64,000 nucleotides of DNA from Actinomycetospora chiangmaiensis DSM 45062 (GTDB lineage Bacteria; Actinomycetota; Actinomycetes; Mycobacteriales; Pseudonocardiaceae), in NCBI RefSeq assembly GCF_000379625.1, contig NZ_KB903247.1, positions 1-64,000 of the forward strand, read 5' to 3'. Position 1 is the stretch's first letter. The number at the start of each line of letters is the position of its first letter. Positions 30,262 through 39,668 of the stretch are shown here, piece after piece. The notes under the pieces are model-generated. The model saw nothing but the letters and a program-made list of their open reading frames with translations, was not told the DNA's origin and did no database searches. A program made the translations under genes and the position numbers.

Positions 30262-31827
30262 GTGCGTTCCGTCGTGCTGCGCACGCGTCAGGGTCGGCCG
30301 CTCTGGCAGCTCACCACGCGCCCCTCGACGGCGGCGGTGCTCGCGCTGGTCTCGCTCGCGGCGGCGGGCGTGCAGGTGGTGCTCTTCTCCTCGCCCCCGC
30401 CCTGGTACCAGCTCGCGGTCGTCGCCTTCTGGGTCGCGGTCGGCCTCGCGTTCCTCGTCTCCGCCGTCGGCACCCGCGTGCGGGCGCGCCGGCGCGCCGC
30501 CGTCACGGCCCGACCCCCGGTGGATCCCGTGCCCTTCGTGCCCGTCCCCGTCCGTCCCGCCCGGCCCCGCCGGTGGGAGGAGCCCGACGCGGTCGCCGAG
30601 GTGGGGGAGCCCACCGACCCTGTGGCCCCCGCGCCCGCGGCTCCGACGCCGACCGTGCGCGCGCGCCCGCCGCGGCCGACGCCTGCGGGCGAGCGCGCCA
30701 CGGCCGTGTCCCGCGAGCGGATCGTCGCCGCCCCGCGTCCCGAGCCGTCCTGGCGTCCGTCGCAGGCCGCGGAGGAGCGCACGACTACCGTCGCCGTCAC
30801 CTCCCGGCACGCCGTCCGGGCCGTCGCCATGGTCGAGGCGGCCGTGCGGTCGATGGAGACGCCCCTGGCCGGGCGACACGACACCGCCCGTCCTGCGGTG
30901 ACCGCCGAGACGGTCGCGATCCGTGACGGCCGCGTCCGACCCCGCCCGCGCCCAGCCGCGCCGGTGCGGGCCGACGACGACGCCCGGACGACGACGACGG
31001 CCGGTGCCGCTGCCGCGACGGGCACGGTCCGTCGCAGCGGCGGACGCCGCCGGCTCGCGGACGAGTCCCGGGCCGCGACGCCGCCCCGCCCGCCCGTCGT
31101 CCCGCCCACCGCCACGGCGGCCGTCGGTGCCGCCCCGGTCGGTGCCGCCCGGGCCGACGCCGCGGTGGCCGTCGGTGCCGCCCCGGCCGTCGGTGCCGCC
31201 CCGGCCGACGCCGTGCCGTCGCCCCGTCCGGCGCCCAGCGGGGAGCGGCCCCGCCCGTCGGGCGTCCGGGCCGCCGGCGCGGCGCGGCCCACGCCGGGGC
31301 GCCGCGCCGCGGAGGCCCACGACGACGGGGCGACCCTCCGCCGGTCCTCGCACGCGCGTCGCACCGCCGCGCAGCAGCGGGAGCACGCCCCGCGCGAGGG
31401 TCACGCCACGCAGGGTCGCGGGCCGTCGCGCCTGCCTGACGTGCCCCTCGCGGCACCGGGGAGCGATCGCACCCCGCGCGAGGACCGCGTCACACCGGAT
31501 CGCGGCCCGTCGCGCCTGCCTGACGCGCCTCGAGCGGAACGGGCGGACCGGGCGGCGCGCCCCGCCGCGACCGGAGCGACCCGTCGTCGGGAAGGGCCTC
31601 CGGGGTCGACCGAGACCACGGCGACGTTCGGCGGCGGACTGACCTTCGGGGGTCGCGTCGTGCCCGCGGAGCCCGCGCCCGAGTCGTGGGCGCCGGCGCC
31701 GCGCGGTCCGGTGCCGGAGCCCTCGACGGGTCGGCACGCGGCGCTTCCCGCCCCGGAGGTGGAGACGGTGCCGCGCCGGGCCCGCCACGCGGTCGCGGCC
31801 GAGGCGGGACGACGGCGGGCGAGCTAG
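30262..31827 (+). CDS. Membrane protein with long low-complexity tail
   Basis: 521 residues, no family recognised. Two hydrophobic helices lie near the N-terminus (about 24-45, AAVLALVSLAAAGVQVVLF, and 50-71, AVVAFWVAVGLAFLVSAVG). The remaining 440 residues are Arg/Ala/Pro/Thr-rich and disordered, including a reiterated VGAAP(A/V) stretch near residues 290-315 and Arg/Ser/Leu-Pro-Asp repeats (GPSRLPDVP, GPSRLPDAP) near 395-420. AGGAGG lies 8 bases before GTG 30262. The GC-rich tail has normal third-position bias, so the gene is probably real. A scaffold or cell-envelope role is a guess. Confidence 0.6.
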   Translation: MRSVVLRTRQGRPLWQLTTRPSTAAVLALVSLAAAGVQVVLFSSPPPWYQLAVVAFWVAVGLAFLVSAVGTRVRARRRAAVTARPPVDPVPFVPVPVRPARPRRWEEPDAVAEVGEPTDPVAPAPAAPTPTVRARPPRPTPAGERATAVSRERIVAAPRPEPSWRPSQAAEERTTTVAVTSRHAVRAVAMVEAAVRSMETPLAGRHDTARPAVTAETVAIRDGRVRPRPRPAAPVRADDDARTTTTAGAAAATGTVRRSGGRRRLADESRAATPPRPPVVPPTATAAVGAAPVGAARADAAVAVGAAPAVGAAPADAVPSPRPAPSGERPRPSGVRAAGAARPTPGRRAAEAHDDGATLRRSSHARRTAAQQREHAPREGHATQGRGPSRLPDVPLAAPGSDRTPREDRVTPDRGPSRLPDAPRAERADRAARPAATGATRRREGPPGSTETTATFGGGLTFGGRVVPAEPAPESWAPAPRGPVPEPSTGRHAALPAPEVETVPRRARHAVAAEAGRRRAS

Positions 31828-31831
31828 GCGG

Positions 31832-31837
31832 GTAGCC
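31832..31837 (+). promoter_or_regulatory. Candidate -10 element (TAGCCT)
   Basis: TAGCCT follows the TAnnnT pattern and lies 37 bases before GTG 31875, leaving a short leader with GAGG. Confidence 0.35.
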
Positions 31838-31874
31838 TCGGAATCCGGACGAACCGGACGACGTGAGGACCACG

Positions 31875-31997
31875 GTGGACGACGACCAGCGCGAGGGTGT
31901 CACCGGCACGACCCACGCGCCGTGGACGAAGATCGTCACGCTCGTGGTTCTGGTGGCTTTCGTGCTGGCGCTCCTGGTGGGAGCTCTGCTCGTCTAG
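31875..31997 (+). CDS. 40-residue single-pass membrane protein
   Basis: The product reads MDDDQREGVTGTTHAPWTKI and continues into a hydrophobic helix (about residues 21-40) that runs to the stop. GAGG lies 6 bases before GTG 31875; an in-frame GTG at 31863 is an alternative. A TAGCCT -10 candidate is upstream. The acidic soluble start and C-terminal helix suggest a tail-anchored membrane microprotein, a type common in actinobacteria and missed by length filters. It sits 5 bases before the YjbR gene and may be co-transcribed with it. Function unknown. Confidence 0.6.
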   Translation: MDDDQREGVTGTTHAPWTKIVTLVVLVAFVLALLVGALLV

Positions 31998-32002
31998 GCG
32001 GC

Positions 32003-32374
32003 ATGGACCCCGAGCCGTTGCTGCACCGCGTCCGTGCCGCCTGCCTCGCGCTGCCCGAGGTGGTGGAGCGCCCGAGCCACGGCTCACCGTGCTGGTTCGT
32101 GCGGGGGAAGAAGACGTTCGTCATGTTCGCCGACCACCACCACGGCGACCCGCACGTGGCGTTGTGGGCCGCCGCCCCACCCGGGGTCGCGGAGCAGCTG
32201 ATCGAGGACGAACCCGCGCGCTTCTTCCGTCCGCCCTACGTCGGGCCCCGCGGGTGGGTCGGCCTGCGCCTCGACCTCACCGGCGAGGACGCCCTCGACG
32301 ACGACGAGCTGCGCGGCCTCGTCACCGACGCCTACCGGCACGTGGCGCCGAAGACCCTCAGCGCGCGTCTGTGA
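32003..32374 (+). CDS. MmcQ/YjbR family protein
   Basis: 123 residues, the typical length. Family motifs ALPEVVERPSHGSPCWFVRGKKTFVMF, VALWAAAPPG and PYVGPRGWVGLRLD are present. The YjbR fold resembles DNA-binding domains, but no function is established. ATG 32003 is preferred because the family homology begins here; an earlier in-frame ATG at 31922 would overlap the 40-residue gene. Its 3' end overlaps the convergent APC permease by 17 bases. Confidence 0.85.
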   Translation: MDPEPLLHRVRAACLALPEVVERPSHGSPCWFVRGKKTFVMFADHHHGDPHVALWAAAPPGVAEQLIEDEPARFFRPPYVGPRGWVGLRLDLTGEDALDDDELRGLVTDAYRHVAPKTLSARL

Positions 32375-33989
32375 CCTCGGGGGCGTCGCCGCGGTCGTGG
32401 TCGGCCTCGGCGCGCAGCTCCCGGACCATGTCGGGCCGGGCGAGCATGTGGGCCACCCCGCTGCGCACGCCCCACGAGTAGACGGCGAGCGCGAAGACCG
32501 CGACGACGACGCTGTCCCAGGGGGCCGGGACCAGGTCGGCGCCGTCGAAGCTCCCGAGGGCGGAGAGGACGGTGATCCCCGCCAGGTAGACCACCAGCCA
32601 CCAGCCGCCTGCGAGCTGTCCGGCGGGCCGGCCGGAGCGCAGCCACACCACGACGTAGACGAGCACCCCGATGACCGTGATGGCCATGGCGACGCGCAGC
32701 TTCGGCCACGCGACCCAGAAGATGACCAGCGACGACACCACGAACGCGACCGGGGCGATCACCGTCATGCCGCGCAGGCGCGTGTCCTGCCGGGTCAGGC
32801 CGGAGCGCCGGAACGCGATGAGCGAGACCGACCCGATCTGGAACGTGAACGCCGCGATCGACCCGGTCACCGAGATGATCGAGTGCCAGCTCGGCAGCGG
32901 CAGCAGGTAGGCCAGGCCGATGACGAAGTTGACCGCGAGGGCCCGGGCGGGCACGCCCCGCGCGTTGAGGCCGGTCAGCCAGGAGGGGAAGAAGCCGTTC
33001 TTGGCCAGGCCGAAGACGTTGCGGGCGTTGGCGGCCGTGAACACGATCCCGGAGCCGGAGGGCGAGAGCATCGAGTCGGCGATCAGCGTCCACGAGAGCC
33101 AGGTCAGCCCGAGCACCATGGCGAGGTCGGCGAACGGCGAGTCGAAGTTCACGCCGTGCCAGCCCCCGAGCAGGGCCGGGGCGGGGACGGCGCCGAGGAA
33201 CGCGAGCTGCAGGCCGAGGTAGAGCACGATCGTCACGAGGATCGTGATGATCAGGGCCCGGGGGACGGTGCGGCGGGGGTCGCGTGCCTCGCCGGACAGC
33301 TCGACGACGTTGCGGAAGCCGGTGTAGGCGAAGACCATGCCCGCCGTCGCGATCGATCCCAGCGCCGCGCTCCAGCCGTAGGGGGCGAAGCCGCCGTGGT
33401 CGGTGAGGTCGGACGAGTCGAAGCCGCTGGCGACGAGCAGGACGATCGTCGTCGTCGGGATCAGGATCTTGATCGCGGTGATGACCGTGTTGGAGCGGGC
33501 GAAGAGGCGCACGCCGAACCAGTTCAGCGCCACGAAGGCGGCCATGAGCACCACGGCGAGGGCGATGCCCAGGACGGTGAGCCGGTTGCCCTCGTAGACG
33601 CCGGGCAGGTACGCGGCGGCGTACTGCACGACGCCCGCCGCCTCGGTCGGCGGGTTGCCGACGTAGCTGATCCAGTTCGCCCACCCGACGATGCCCGCGG
33701 CGAGACCGCCGTGGCTGTACATCGGGTAGCGCACGAGGCCGCCGGACTCCGGCTTGGCCATGCCGAGTTCGGCGAAGACCAGGGCGACGCAGAGCATCAG
33801 GGCGCCGCCGATGACCCACGCGAGCATCGCCGCGGGCCCGGCGTCCTGGGCGGCGTAGAGCGAGGAGAACAACCAGCCGGACCCGATCACGCTGCCCAGC
33901 CCGGCGGCGAGCAGGGACCAGAACCCCAGATCCTTCCGCAGGCCGCTGTCCGCCCGGGTCGCCGTGGCCGCGTCGCGGATCTCGGTCAT
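32358..33989 (-). CDS. APC superfamily amino-acid permease
   Basis: 543 residues with about 12 membrane helices. LRKDLGFWSLLAAGLGSVIGSGWL carries the APC unwound-helix motif GSVIGSG, and FAYTGFRNVVELSGEARDPRR is the family's conserved intracellular loop. It imports or exchanges an amino acid across the cytoplasmic membrane; the substrate is undetermined. ATG 33989 is the natural start. Reading further upstream in the same frame runs through the frameshifted DoxX gene and is artefactual. A TAGTGC box 7 bases upstream is a weak leaderless promoter, so it may be separate from the chaperone operon 110 bases away. Confidence 0.88.
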   Translation of the reverse strand: MTEIRDAATATRADSGLRKDLGFWSLLAAGLGSVIGSGWLFSSLYAAQDAGPAAMLAWVIGGALMLCVALVFAELGMAKPESGGLVRYPMYSHGGLAAGIVGWANWISYVGNPPTEAAGVVQYAAAYLPGVYEGNRLTVLGIALAVVLMAAFVALNWFGVRLFARSNTVITAIKILIPTTTIVLLVASGFDSSDLTDHGGFAPYGWSAALGSIATAGMVFAYTGFRNVVELSGEARDPRRTVPRALIITILVTIVLYLGLQLAFLGAVPAPALLGGWHGVNFDSPFADLAMVLGLTWLSWTLIADSMLSPSGSGIVFTAANARNVFGLAKNGFFPSWLTGLNARGVPARALAVNFVIGLAYLLPLPSWHSIISVTGSIAAFTFQIGSVSLIAFRRSGLTRQDTRLRGMTVIAPVAFVVSSLVIFWVAWPKLRVAMAITVIGVLVYVVVWLRSGRPAGQLAGGWWLVVYLAGITVLSALGSFDGADLVPAPWDSVVVAVFALAVYSWGVRSGVAHMLARPDMVRELRAEADHDRGDAPEVTDAR

Positions 33990-34098
33990 GCGAGTCGCAC
34001 TACCCCGCGCACCCAGATCATCACACGGCGTATCCGATTCGTCCGGTCCTGGATCTCGACCGGGTCCGGGGCGCGGGCAGGCCGCGACCTCGCCGGGG

Positions 34099-34634
34099 CT
34101 AACCCCCGAGGCGTGCCACGAGGCGGGAGAGACGCGACCGGCGCTCGGGCGCCCGGCCGGCCAACGCCAGGGCCGCTCCGATCGCGACGAGCCACGCATC
34201 CTTCGCGAGCGGGATGCCGTCGGGCGTCGGGAAGACGCTGCCCGGGCGCCGCATCCCGGGGGTCGCCGCGTAGAGCCCGAGCAGGCCCCCGCCGAAGCCG
34301 AGCAGGCCCACCCCGACGACGACGTTCGGCACGACCGGCAGCAGCAGCGCCGCGCCGAGGCCCACCTCACCGGCGGAGAGGCCCCTCGCGAAGGTCGTCG
34401 GGTGATCTTCTCGAGGAACGGGTAGGCGCCCCGGGCGAACCCGTGCAGGTACTTGGCGGTGGCCTCGTCGGCGCCCCACTTGGAGAGGCCGGAGTCGAGT
34501 ACGTAGCCGCCCGACACCAGCCGCAGCGGGATCACCCAGGCCCGGTCGCGCAGGCCCGTCGTCGCACCGGTCCTCGCACCGGTCCTCGCACCGGTCGCCG
34601 CGTTCGTCAGCGTGTCCGCCACCGTGCTCGTCAT
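34099..34634 (-). pseudogene. DoxX-like membrane protein, frameshifted
   Basis: The N-terminal half (MTSTVADTLTNAATGARTGA to FARGAYPFLEKI) reads in one frame and the C-terminal half (TTFARGLSAGEVGLGAALLL to the stop) in the next. The break is at about 34398-34406, in ATCACCCGACGACC; one extra C in the CCC run would restore LEKITPTTFARG and a 178-residue, four-helix DoxX-type protein. DoxX proteins are membrane partners of thiol and sulfur redox systems, which fits the adjacent thioredoxin whose stop overlaps this ATG. Either a recent inactivation or a single sequencing error; the intact flanks favour a very young change. Confidence 0.75.
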
Positions 34635-35113
34635 CCCGTCGTCTCCTTCTCGTGGGGGGTGGTCCCGGCGTCCGCGCCGAGGGACTCGTCCAGCCAGGTG
34701 CGCAGCGTCGGGAGCGGCGCCGCGCCGGCCTGCCGGGCGACGACCTCGCCCCGGCGCAGGACGAGCAGGGTGGGGACCGCCATGGTCTCGAAGCGCCGGG
34801 CGATGCCCGGGTTGGCGTCGACGTCGACCTTCACCAGCTTGATCCGGCCGGCCCGCTCCGTGGCGAGCTGCTCGAGGGCCGGACTCACCATGCGGCAGGG
34901 CCCGCACCACGTGGCCCACAGGTCGACCAGCACCGGCAGGGGCGCGCGCTCGGCGATCTCGGTGAAGTCGGTGTCGCCCGCCTCCGCGATCCACGGCAGG
35001 TGCGCGTGGCACTTCCCGCACGTCGGTCGCCCGGCGCCCACGGCGGGCACCCGGTTGCGCATGCCGCAGTTCGGGCAGGTCACCACCGGGTCGCCGCCCG
35101 TTCCGGCCGTCAT
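34631..35113 (-). CDS. Thioredoxin with N-terminal zinc ribbon (Trx2/TrxC type)
   Basis: 160 residues. The zinc ribbon CPNCGMRNRVP...CGKCH (residues 13-35) precedes a full thioredoxin domain with active site Cys70-Gly-Pro-Cys73 in WATWCGPCRM and the cis-Pro motif AVPTLLVLRRGE. It reduces disulfides in the cytoplasm; zinc-ribbon thioredoxins (Trx2) also have chaperone and oxidative-stress functions. Its ATG overlaps the clpB stop and its stop overlaps the DoxX ATG, so it belongs to the chaperone operon. That position suggests repair of oxidised, aggregated proteins during stress. Confidence 0.92.
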   Translation of the reverse strand: MTAGTGGDPVVTCPNCGMRNRVPAVGAGRPTCGKCHAHLPWIAEAGDTDFTEIAERAPLPVLVDLWATWCGPCRMVSPALEQLATERAGRIKLVKVDVDANPGIARRFETMAVPTLLVLRRGEVVARQAGAAPLPTLRTWLDESLGADAGTTPHEKETTG

Positions 35114-37749
35114 ACCGGCACCACCACCTCGTCGGTCCGGGTGGGGGCGTCGTGGCTGACGACGAGCCGGCCGTCGCGGACGTCGACGTCGATCGTCGAG
35201 CCGTCGACGACCTCCCCGGCCACCAGCGCCCTCGCGACGGCGGTCTCCACCTCCCGGGCGATGAACCGGCGCAGCGGCCGTGCCCCGTACACCGGGTCGT
35301 AGCCCTCCCGGGCCACGAACGCGCGCGCCGCGTCGGTCACCCGCAGCCCGATGTGCCGCTCGGCCAACCGGGCCCGCAGCTCGGTGAGCATCAGGTCCAC
35401 GATCTCGGCGATCTGGTCCGCGACGAGCGGGGTGAACAGCACGGTGTCGTCGACCCGGTTGAGGAACTCGGGGCGGAAGTGCGCGCGCAGCGCGGCCAGC
35501 ACCAGGTCGCGCGCCTCGTCGGTGAGGTCCCCGGTCGGGGTCACCCCCTCGATGAGGTACTGCGAGCCGATGTTGGAGGTCATGATCACGACGGCGTTGC
35601 GGAAGTCGACCGTGCGGCCCTGCGCGTCGGTCAGGCGGCCGTCGTCGAGCACCTGCAGCAGCGTGTTGAAGACGTCGGGGTGTGCCTTCTCGATCTCGTC
35701 GAACAGCACCACGGCGTAGGGCCGCCGCCGGACCGCCTCGGTGAGCTGACCGCCCTCCTCGTGGCCGACGTAGCCGGGCGGGGCCCCCACCAGGCGCGAC
35801 ACGGTGTGCCGCTCCTGGTACTCGCTCATGTCGATGCGGACCATGTTGTCCTCGGAGTCGAACAGTGCCGACGCCAGCGCCTTGGCCAGCTCGGTCTTCC
35901 CGACGCCGGTGGGCCCGAGGAAGATGAACGACCCGGTCGGGCGCCGCGGGTCCTTGATCCCCGAGCGGGCCCGCATGATCGCGTCGGACACCGCGCGGAC
36001 CGCCTCGTCCTGCCCGACCACCCGGCTGTGCAGGATCTTGTCCAGCCGCAGCAGTTTCTCCCGCTCGCCCTCGGTGAGCTGGCTGACCGGGATGCCCGTC
36101 CAGGAGGACACGATCTCGGAGATCTCCTCCGCGGTGACCTCCTCGCGCAGCAGGCGCCGACCGCCCTGCTTCGTCGCGAGGTGACCCTCCTCGGCCGCCA
36201 GCCGGCGCTCCAGCTCGACGAGCCGGCCGTACCGCAGCTCGGCGGCGCGGTTGAGGTCGTAGGCGCGCTCGGCCTCCTCGGCCTCGTGGCGGACCTGCTC
36301 CAGCTCGGCCCGCAGTTCCTGGACGCGCTTGATGGCCTGCCGCTCGGCCTCCCACTGGGCGCGCATGGCGTCGGCCTCGGCGCGGAGGTCGGCCAGCTCG
36401 CGGCGCAGCTCCTCCAGCCGGGAGGCGCTCGCCGCGTCCGCCTCCTGGGCCAGCGCCGCCTCCTCGATCTCGAGCCGGGTGACCCGGCGGGTGATCCCGT
36501 CGAGCTCCGCGGGCATCGAGTCGATCTCGGTGCGGAGCCGGGCGCACGCCTCGTCGACCAGGTCGATCGCCTTGTCCGGGAGGAAGCGCTCGGTCAGGTA
36601 GCGGTCCGACAGGGTCGCGGCCGCCACCAGTGCGCCGTCCTGGATCCGCACCCCGTGGAACACCTGCAGCCGCTCGCGGAGGCCGCGCAGGATGGAGACG
36701 GTGTCCTCGATGGTCGGCTGCTCGACGTGGACCGGCTGGAAGCGACGCTCCAGCGCGGCGTCGCTCTCGACGTGGCGGTACTCGGCGAGCGTGGTGGCGC
36801 CGATCATGTGCAGTTCGCCCCGGGCCAGCATCGGCTTGAGCATGTTGCTCGCGTCCATCGAGCCCTCGGCCGCGCCGGCGCCGACCACGGTGTGCATCTC
36901 GTCGACGAAGAGCAGGATCCGGCCCTCGGCGGCCTTGACCTCCGCGAGCACGGCCTGCAACCGCTCCTCGAACTCGCCCCGGTACTTCGCGCCGGCGATG
37001 AGCAGACCCATGTCCAGGGCGAACACCGTCCGGTCGATGAGGCCCTCCGGGACGTCGCCGTGCGCGATGCGCTGCGCGAGTCCCTCGACGATCGCGGTCT
37101 TCCCCACGCCCGGGTCGCCGATCAGCACCGGGTTGTTCTTCGACTTGCGGGACAGGATCTGGATCACGCGACGGACCTCGGCGTCGCGGCCGATGACCGG
37201 GTCCATCCGGCCCTGCCGCGCGTTCGCGACGAGGTCCTGGCCGTACTTGGTGAGTGCCTCGTAGGTGCCCTCCGGGCTCGCCGACGTGACCCGCTGGTTG
37301 CCGCGGATCGTCGTGAGCTCGGTGAGGATGCGATCGCGGGTGACCCCGTGCCGGGCCAGGAGACGACCCGTCCCCGTCTGCTCGCCCCCGTCGGCGAGCG
37401 CGACCAGCAGGTGCTCGACCGAGACGTACTCGTCCTTCATCCGGGCCGCCTCGCGCTCGGCCGCCTCCAGGACACGCGCCAGGGTCTGCGTGACCGAGAC
37501 CTGGCCCGGGGACGCCGCCGGGCGGGTCGTCCTCGGCTTGCGCGCCAGCGCGGCCTCGACGTCCCCGCGCAGCCGCGACACGTCGACCCCGGAGCCGGTG
37601 AGCAGGCGGGGCGCCAACCCGTCGGGCTGCTCCAGCAGGGCGAGCAGCAGGTGCTCGCCGTCGACCTCGGTGTGCCCGGCCCGCGTCGCGATGTCCCCTG
37701 CGGCGGACAACGCCTCCTGCGATCGTTGGGTGAGTCGGTTCAGGTCCAT
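35110..37749 (-). CDS. clpB: ClpB disaggregase
   Basis: 879 residues. The N domain (1-150) with two repeats is followed by AAA1 with Walker A GDPGVGKT (211-218), a coiled-coil middle domain (about 405-530) rich in Glu/Arg/Ala heptads, and AAA2 with Walker A GPTGVGKT (612-619) and Walker [12 protein letters not shown]. No ClpP-docking loop is visible, so it should be a disaggregase working with DnaK rather than an unfoldase for ClpP. ATG 37749 overlaps the cbpM stop. The genome likely also has a standard HspR-linked clpB elsewhere; this would be an accessory paralogue. Confidence 0.95.
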   Translation of the reverse strand: MDLNRLTQRSQEALSAAGDIATRAGHTEVDGEHLLLALLEQPDGLAPRLLTGSGVDVSRLRGDVEAALARKPRTTRPAASPGQVSVTQTLARVLEAAEREAARMKDEYVSVEHLLVALADGGEQTGTGRLLARHGVTRDRILTELTTIRGNQRVTSASPEGTYEALTKYGQDLVANARQGRMDPVIGRDAEVRRVIQILSRKSKNNPVLIGDPGVGKTAIVEGLAQRIAHGDVPEGLIDRTVFALDMGLLIAGAKYRGEFEERLQAVLAEVKAAEGRILLFVDEMHTVVGAGAAEGSMDASNMLKPMLARGELHMIGATTLAEYRHVESDAALERRFQPVHVEQPTIEDTVSILRGLRERLQVFHGVRIQDGALVAAATLSDRYLTERFLPDKAIDLVDEACARLRTEIDSMPAELDGITRRVTRLEIEEAALAQEADAASASRLEELRRELADLRAEADAMRAQWEAERQAIKRVQELRAELEQVRHEAEEAERAYDLNRAAELRYGRLVELERRLAAEEGHLATKQGGRRLLREEVTAEEISEIVSSWTGIPVSQLTEGEREKLLRLDKILHSRVVGQDEAVRAVSDAIMRARSGIKDPRRPTGSFIFLGPTGVGKTELAKALASALFDSEDNMVRIDMSEYQERHTVSRLVGAPPGYVGHEEGGQLTEAVRRRPYAVVLFDEIEKAHPDVFNTLLQVLDDGRLTDAQGRTVDFRNAVVIMTSNIGSQYLIEGVTPTGDLTDEARDLVLAALRAHFRPEFLNRVDDTVLFTPLVADQIAEIVDLMLTELRARLAERHIGLRVTDAARAFVAREGYDPVYGARPLRRFIAREVETAVARALVAGEVVDGSTIDVDVRDGRLVVSHDAPTRTDEVVVPV

Positions 37750-38051
37750 CAGCTGCTCCGTTCCCGCAGTCGGCCTTCCAGCTCCTGGATGCGATCGAGC
37801 AGCTCACAGACGAGCCCGATCGCGGCGTAGTTGAGCCCGAGCCCCCGGCGGAGACGCTCGATGCGGGCGACGACGGGGAGCTGCCCCGGCGGGAACCGCA
37901 GCTCGTCGCCGGCCCGCACCGCCTGCACCAGCCCGAGGGCGACGAAGCGGCCCAGCAGGTCGGGGTGCACCCCGCTGCGCCGGCAGAACTCCTCCCGGCT
38001 CAACCGCCGCACCGGCAGGCGGTGGACCGTCATCGCGTACCTCTCCGTCAT
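37749..38051 (-). CDS. cbpM: Chaperone modulator CbpM (MerR-like)
   Basis: 100 residues. It has a MerR-type winged helix start, RLSREEFCRRSGVHPDLLGRFVALGLV, followed by LRFPPGQLPVVARIERLRRGLGLNYAAIGLVCELLDRI and a short coiled coil. This matches E. coli CbpM, which binds the J domain of CbpA and blocks its DnaK activation. The adjacent dnaJ-type gene encodes a CbpA-like protein whose stop overlaps this ATG. In the standard actinobacterial dnaK operon this position is held by the HspR repressor; I do not see the HspR C-terminal tail, so CbpM is the better call. Confidence 0.82.
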   Translation of the reverse strand: MTERYAMTVHRLPVRRLSREEFCRRSGVHPDLLGRFVALGLVQAVRAGDELRFPPGQLPVVARIERLRRGLGLNYAAIGLVCELLDRIQELEGRLRERSS

Positions 38052-39061
38052 GGGTCACCTCGTCGTGCGTCGCGGCGCGGGTCGAAGTCGGAGACCTCGG
38101 CCAGGCGGGCGAAGAGGTCCCGCTCGGCGTCGGTCGGCCGGGGCGGGACCATGACCTGGATCTCCGCGAACAGGTCTCCCGGTGCCCCCCGGGGGTTGGG
38201 CATGCCCTGCCCCCGCAGGCGCAGCCGGCGCCCGGTGGACGAGCCGGGCGGGACCTCGACCTTCGTCCCACCCGCGGGCGTCGGGACGGGCACGCTCCCG
38301 CCGAGCGCGGCCTCCCACGCCGCGAGCGGCAGGTCGACGGTGATGTCGCGGCCCGTCACCCGGAACCGGGGGTGCGGGAGGAGCCGCACGACGAAGTAGA
38401 GGTCGCCCGGCTCCCCACCGCCGGTCCCGCGCCCGCCCTCGCCGGCCAGCCGGATGCGCTGCCCGTCGGTCACGCCCGCGGGGATCGTCACCGTGTAGGT
38501 GCGGGGCCCGGCCGTCCCGGTCAGCGTCACCGGGCGGCGCCCACCGCGGTACGCCTCCTCGACGGTCAGCGGGAGCTCCGCCTCCTGGTCGGCCCCGGTG
38601 ATCGGCCCCGACCGCGCGCGCCCGCGGCCGAACATGCCGCCGAGGAGATCCTCGATGTCGATGTCCCCGGCGAAGTCGTCGAAGCCCGCGGAGCGGAAGC
38701 CCCCGGAGTCGAAGCCCGCGGAGTCGAAGCCCGACGGGTCGAAGCCCGCGGAGCGGGAACGGGCTCCCGGGCCGGCGGACGACCGCCCGCCCGGCCGGCC
38801 GCCGACCCCGGCGCCGACGGTCTGCTCCCAGTCGTCGGGGACCTTGCGGAAGTCCTCCCCGAACCGGTCGTAGCGGCGGCGCTGCGCGGGGTCGGACAGG
38901 ACGTGGTAGGCCTCGTTGATCTCCTTGAACCGTTCCTCCGCCGCGGGGTCGCGGTTGACGTCGGGATGGTTGGCGCGGGCCAGCCGGCGGAAGGCCTGCT
39001 GGAGCTCCTCGCTCCCGGCGTCGCGGGGGACGCCGAGCACCTCGTAGAAGTCGCGGGCCAC
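38048..39061 (-). CDS. cbpA: DnaJ/CbpA-type co-chaperone without zinc finger
   Basis: 337 residues. The J domain (1-70) has the HPD motif at 32-34. A Gly/Phe-rich linker (about 100-135) contains five tandem copies of a Gly-Phe-Asp-Ser-like pentapeptide, then come the two C-terminal substrate-binding domains (ELPLTVEEAYRGGRRPVTL, PAGVTDGQRIRLAGEGGRG, DLYFVVRLLPHPRFRVTGRD). No CxxCxGxG zinc repeats, so it is class II (CbpA). It delivers clients to DnaK and stimulates its ATPase. Placed 6 bases after grpE and overlapping cbpM. Confidence 0.92.
   Translation of the reverse strand: MARDFYEVLGVPRDAGSEELQQAFRRLARANHPDVNRDPAAEERFKEINEAYHVLSDPAQRRRYDRFGEDFRKVPDDWEQTVGAGVGGRPGGRSSAGPGARSRSAGFDPSGFDSAGFDSGGFRSAGFDDFAGDIDIEDLLGGMFGRGRARSGPITGADQEAELPLTVEEAYRGGRRPVTLTGTAGPRTYTVTIPAGVTDGQRIRLAGEGGRGTGGGEPGDLYFVVRLLPHPRFRVTGRDITVDLPLAAWEAALGGSVPVPTPAGGTKVEVPPGSSTGRRLRLRGQGMPNPRGAPGDLFAEIQVMVPPRPTDAERDLFARLAEVSDFDPRRDARRGDP
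38681..38755. repeat. Five tandem 15-bp units in cbpA
   Basis: Units of GAAGCCCGCGGAGTC and close variants at 38681, 38696, 38711, 38726 and 38741. In frame, each adds a Gly-Phe-(Asp/Arg)-Ser-Ala-type pentapeptide to the G/F linker, so copy number can change without frameshift. Confidence 0.85.
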
Positions 39062-39067
39062 CTCCGC

Positions 39068-39658
39068 TCACCCCTCCGCCGGCCCGGTGACGGTCACCGA
39101 CGCCGGCCGCAGCTGCCGCTCCGGGGTGCCGTAGCCGGGACGGACCACGTCCGCGACGTGTCCGGGCTCCTCGCCGTTCGCCGGGGCGACGACCCCCACC
39201 ACCTCGTGGCGGGACGGGTCGAACGGGACGCCGGTGTCGTCCTGGCGGGGGTAGCCGAGGCCCGCCAGGATCGCCGCCGCCTGCTCGCGGACGGCCCGGA
39301 CGCCCTCCAGGACCGCGCCCGGATCGGCCTGCGCGTGCTGCAGGGCCAGGTCGAGGTTGTCCAGCACCGGGAGGAACGCCCCGGCCACCCGCCCCCGCTC
39401 CTCCGCCCGTTCCCGACCGAGCGCCCGGGCGTGCCGCTTGCGCAGGTTGTCCAGGTCCGCGACGGCCCGCCGCCACCGGTCCTCGAGCTCGGCGGCGGAC
39501 GGACGGGCCGGCCCGTCCGTTCCACCGGCGTCCCCGCCCCCGTCCCGGCCCGGGTCCGGCTCGGACCTGCCGTCCGGGTCGCGGCGGCCGTCGTCCGCCT
39601 CGTCGTCGGGAGAGGTCTGCGTCGATCCCGGGTCGTGCCCGGGCGTCGGGGAGGTCAT
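39068..39658 (-). CDS. grpE: GrpE nucleotide exchange factor
   Basis: 196 residues. An acidic, disordered start of about 50 residues precedes the long helix with ELEDRWRRAVADLDNLRKRH and the beta domain with FLPVLDNLDLALQHA and DTGVPFDPSRHEVVGVV. It releases ADP from DnaK. ATG 39658 follows the dnaK stop by 10 bases and the cbpA start follows 6 bases downstream. The N-terminal DNA contains a TCGTCGTCGGGA copy of the CCCGACGACGGG-like word (about 39600-39611). Confidence 0.92.
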   Translation of the reverse strand: MTSPTPGHDPGSTQTSPDDEADDGRRDPDGRSEPDPGRDGGGDAGGTDGPARPSAAELEDRWRRAVADLDNLRKRHARALGRERAEERGRVAGAFLPVLDNLDLALQHAQADPGAVLEGVRAVREQAAAILAGLGYPRQDDTGVPFDPSRHEVVGVVAPANGEEPGHVADVVRPGYGTPERQLRPASVTVTGPAEG

Positions 39659-39668
39659 CGTGTGCGGC

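Noticed and set aside
32358-35021. Single 887-residue protein joining DoxX and the APC permease
   Set aside because: Arises only because of the DoxX frameshift; the joint segment is Arg/Pro/Ser junk and the permease has its own normal start.
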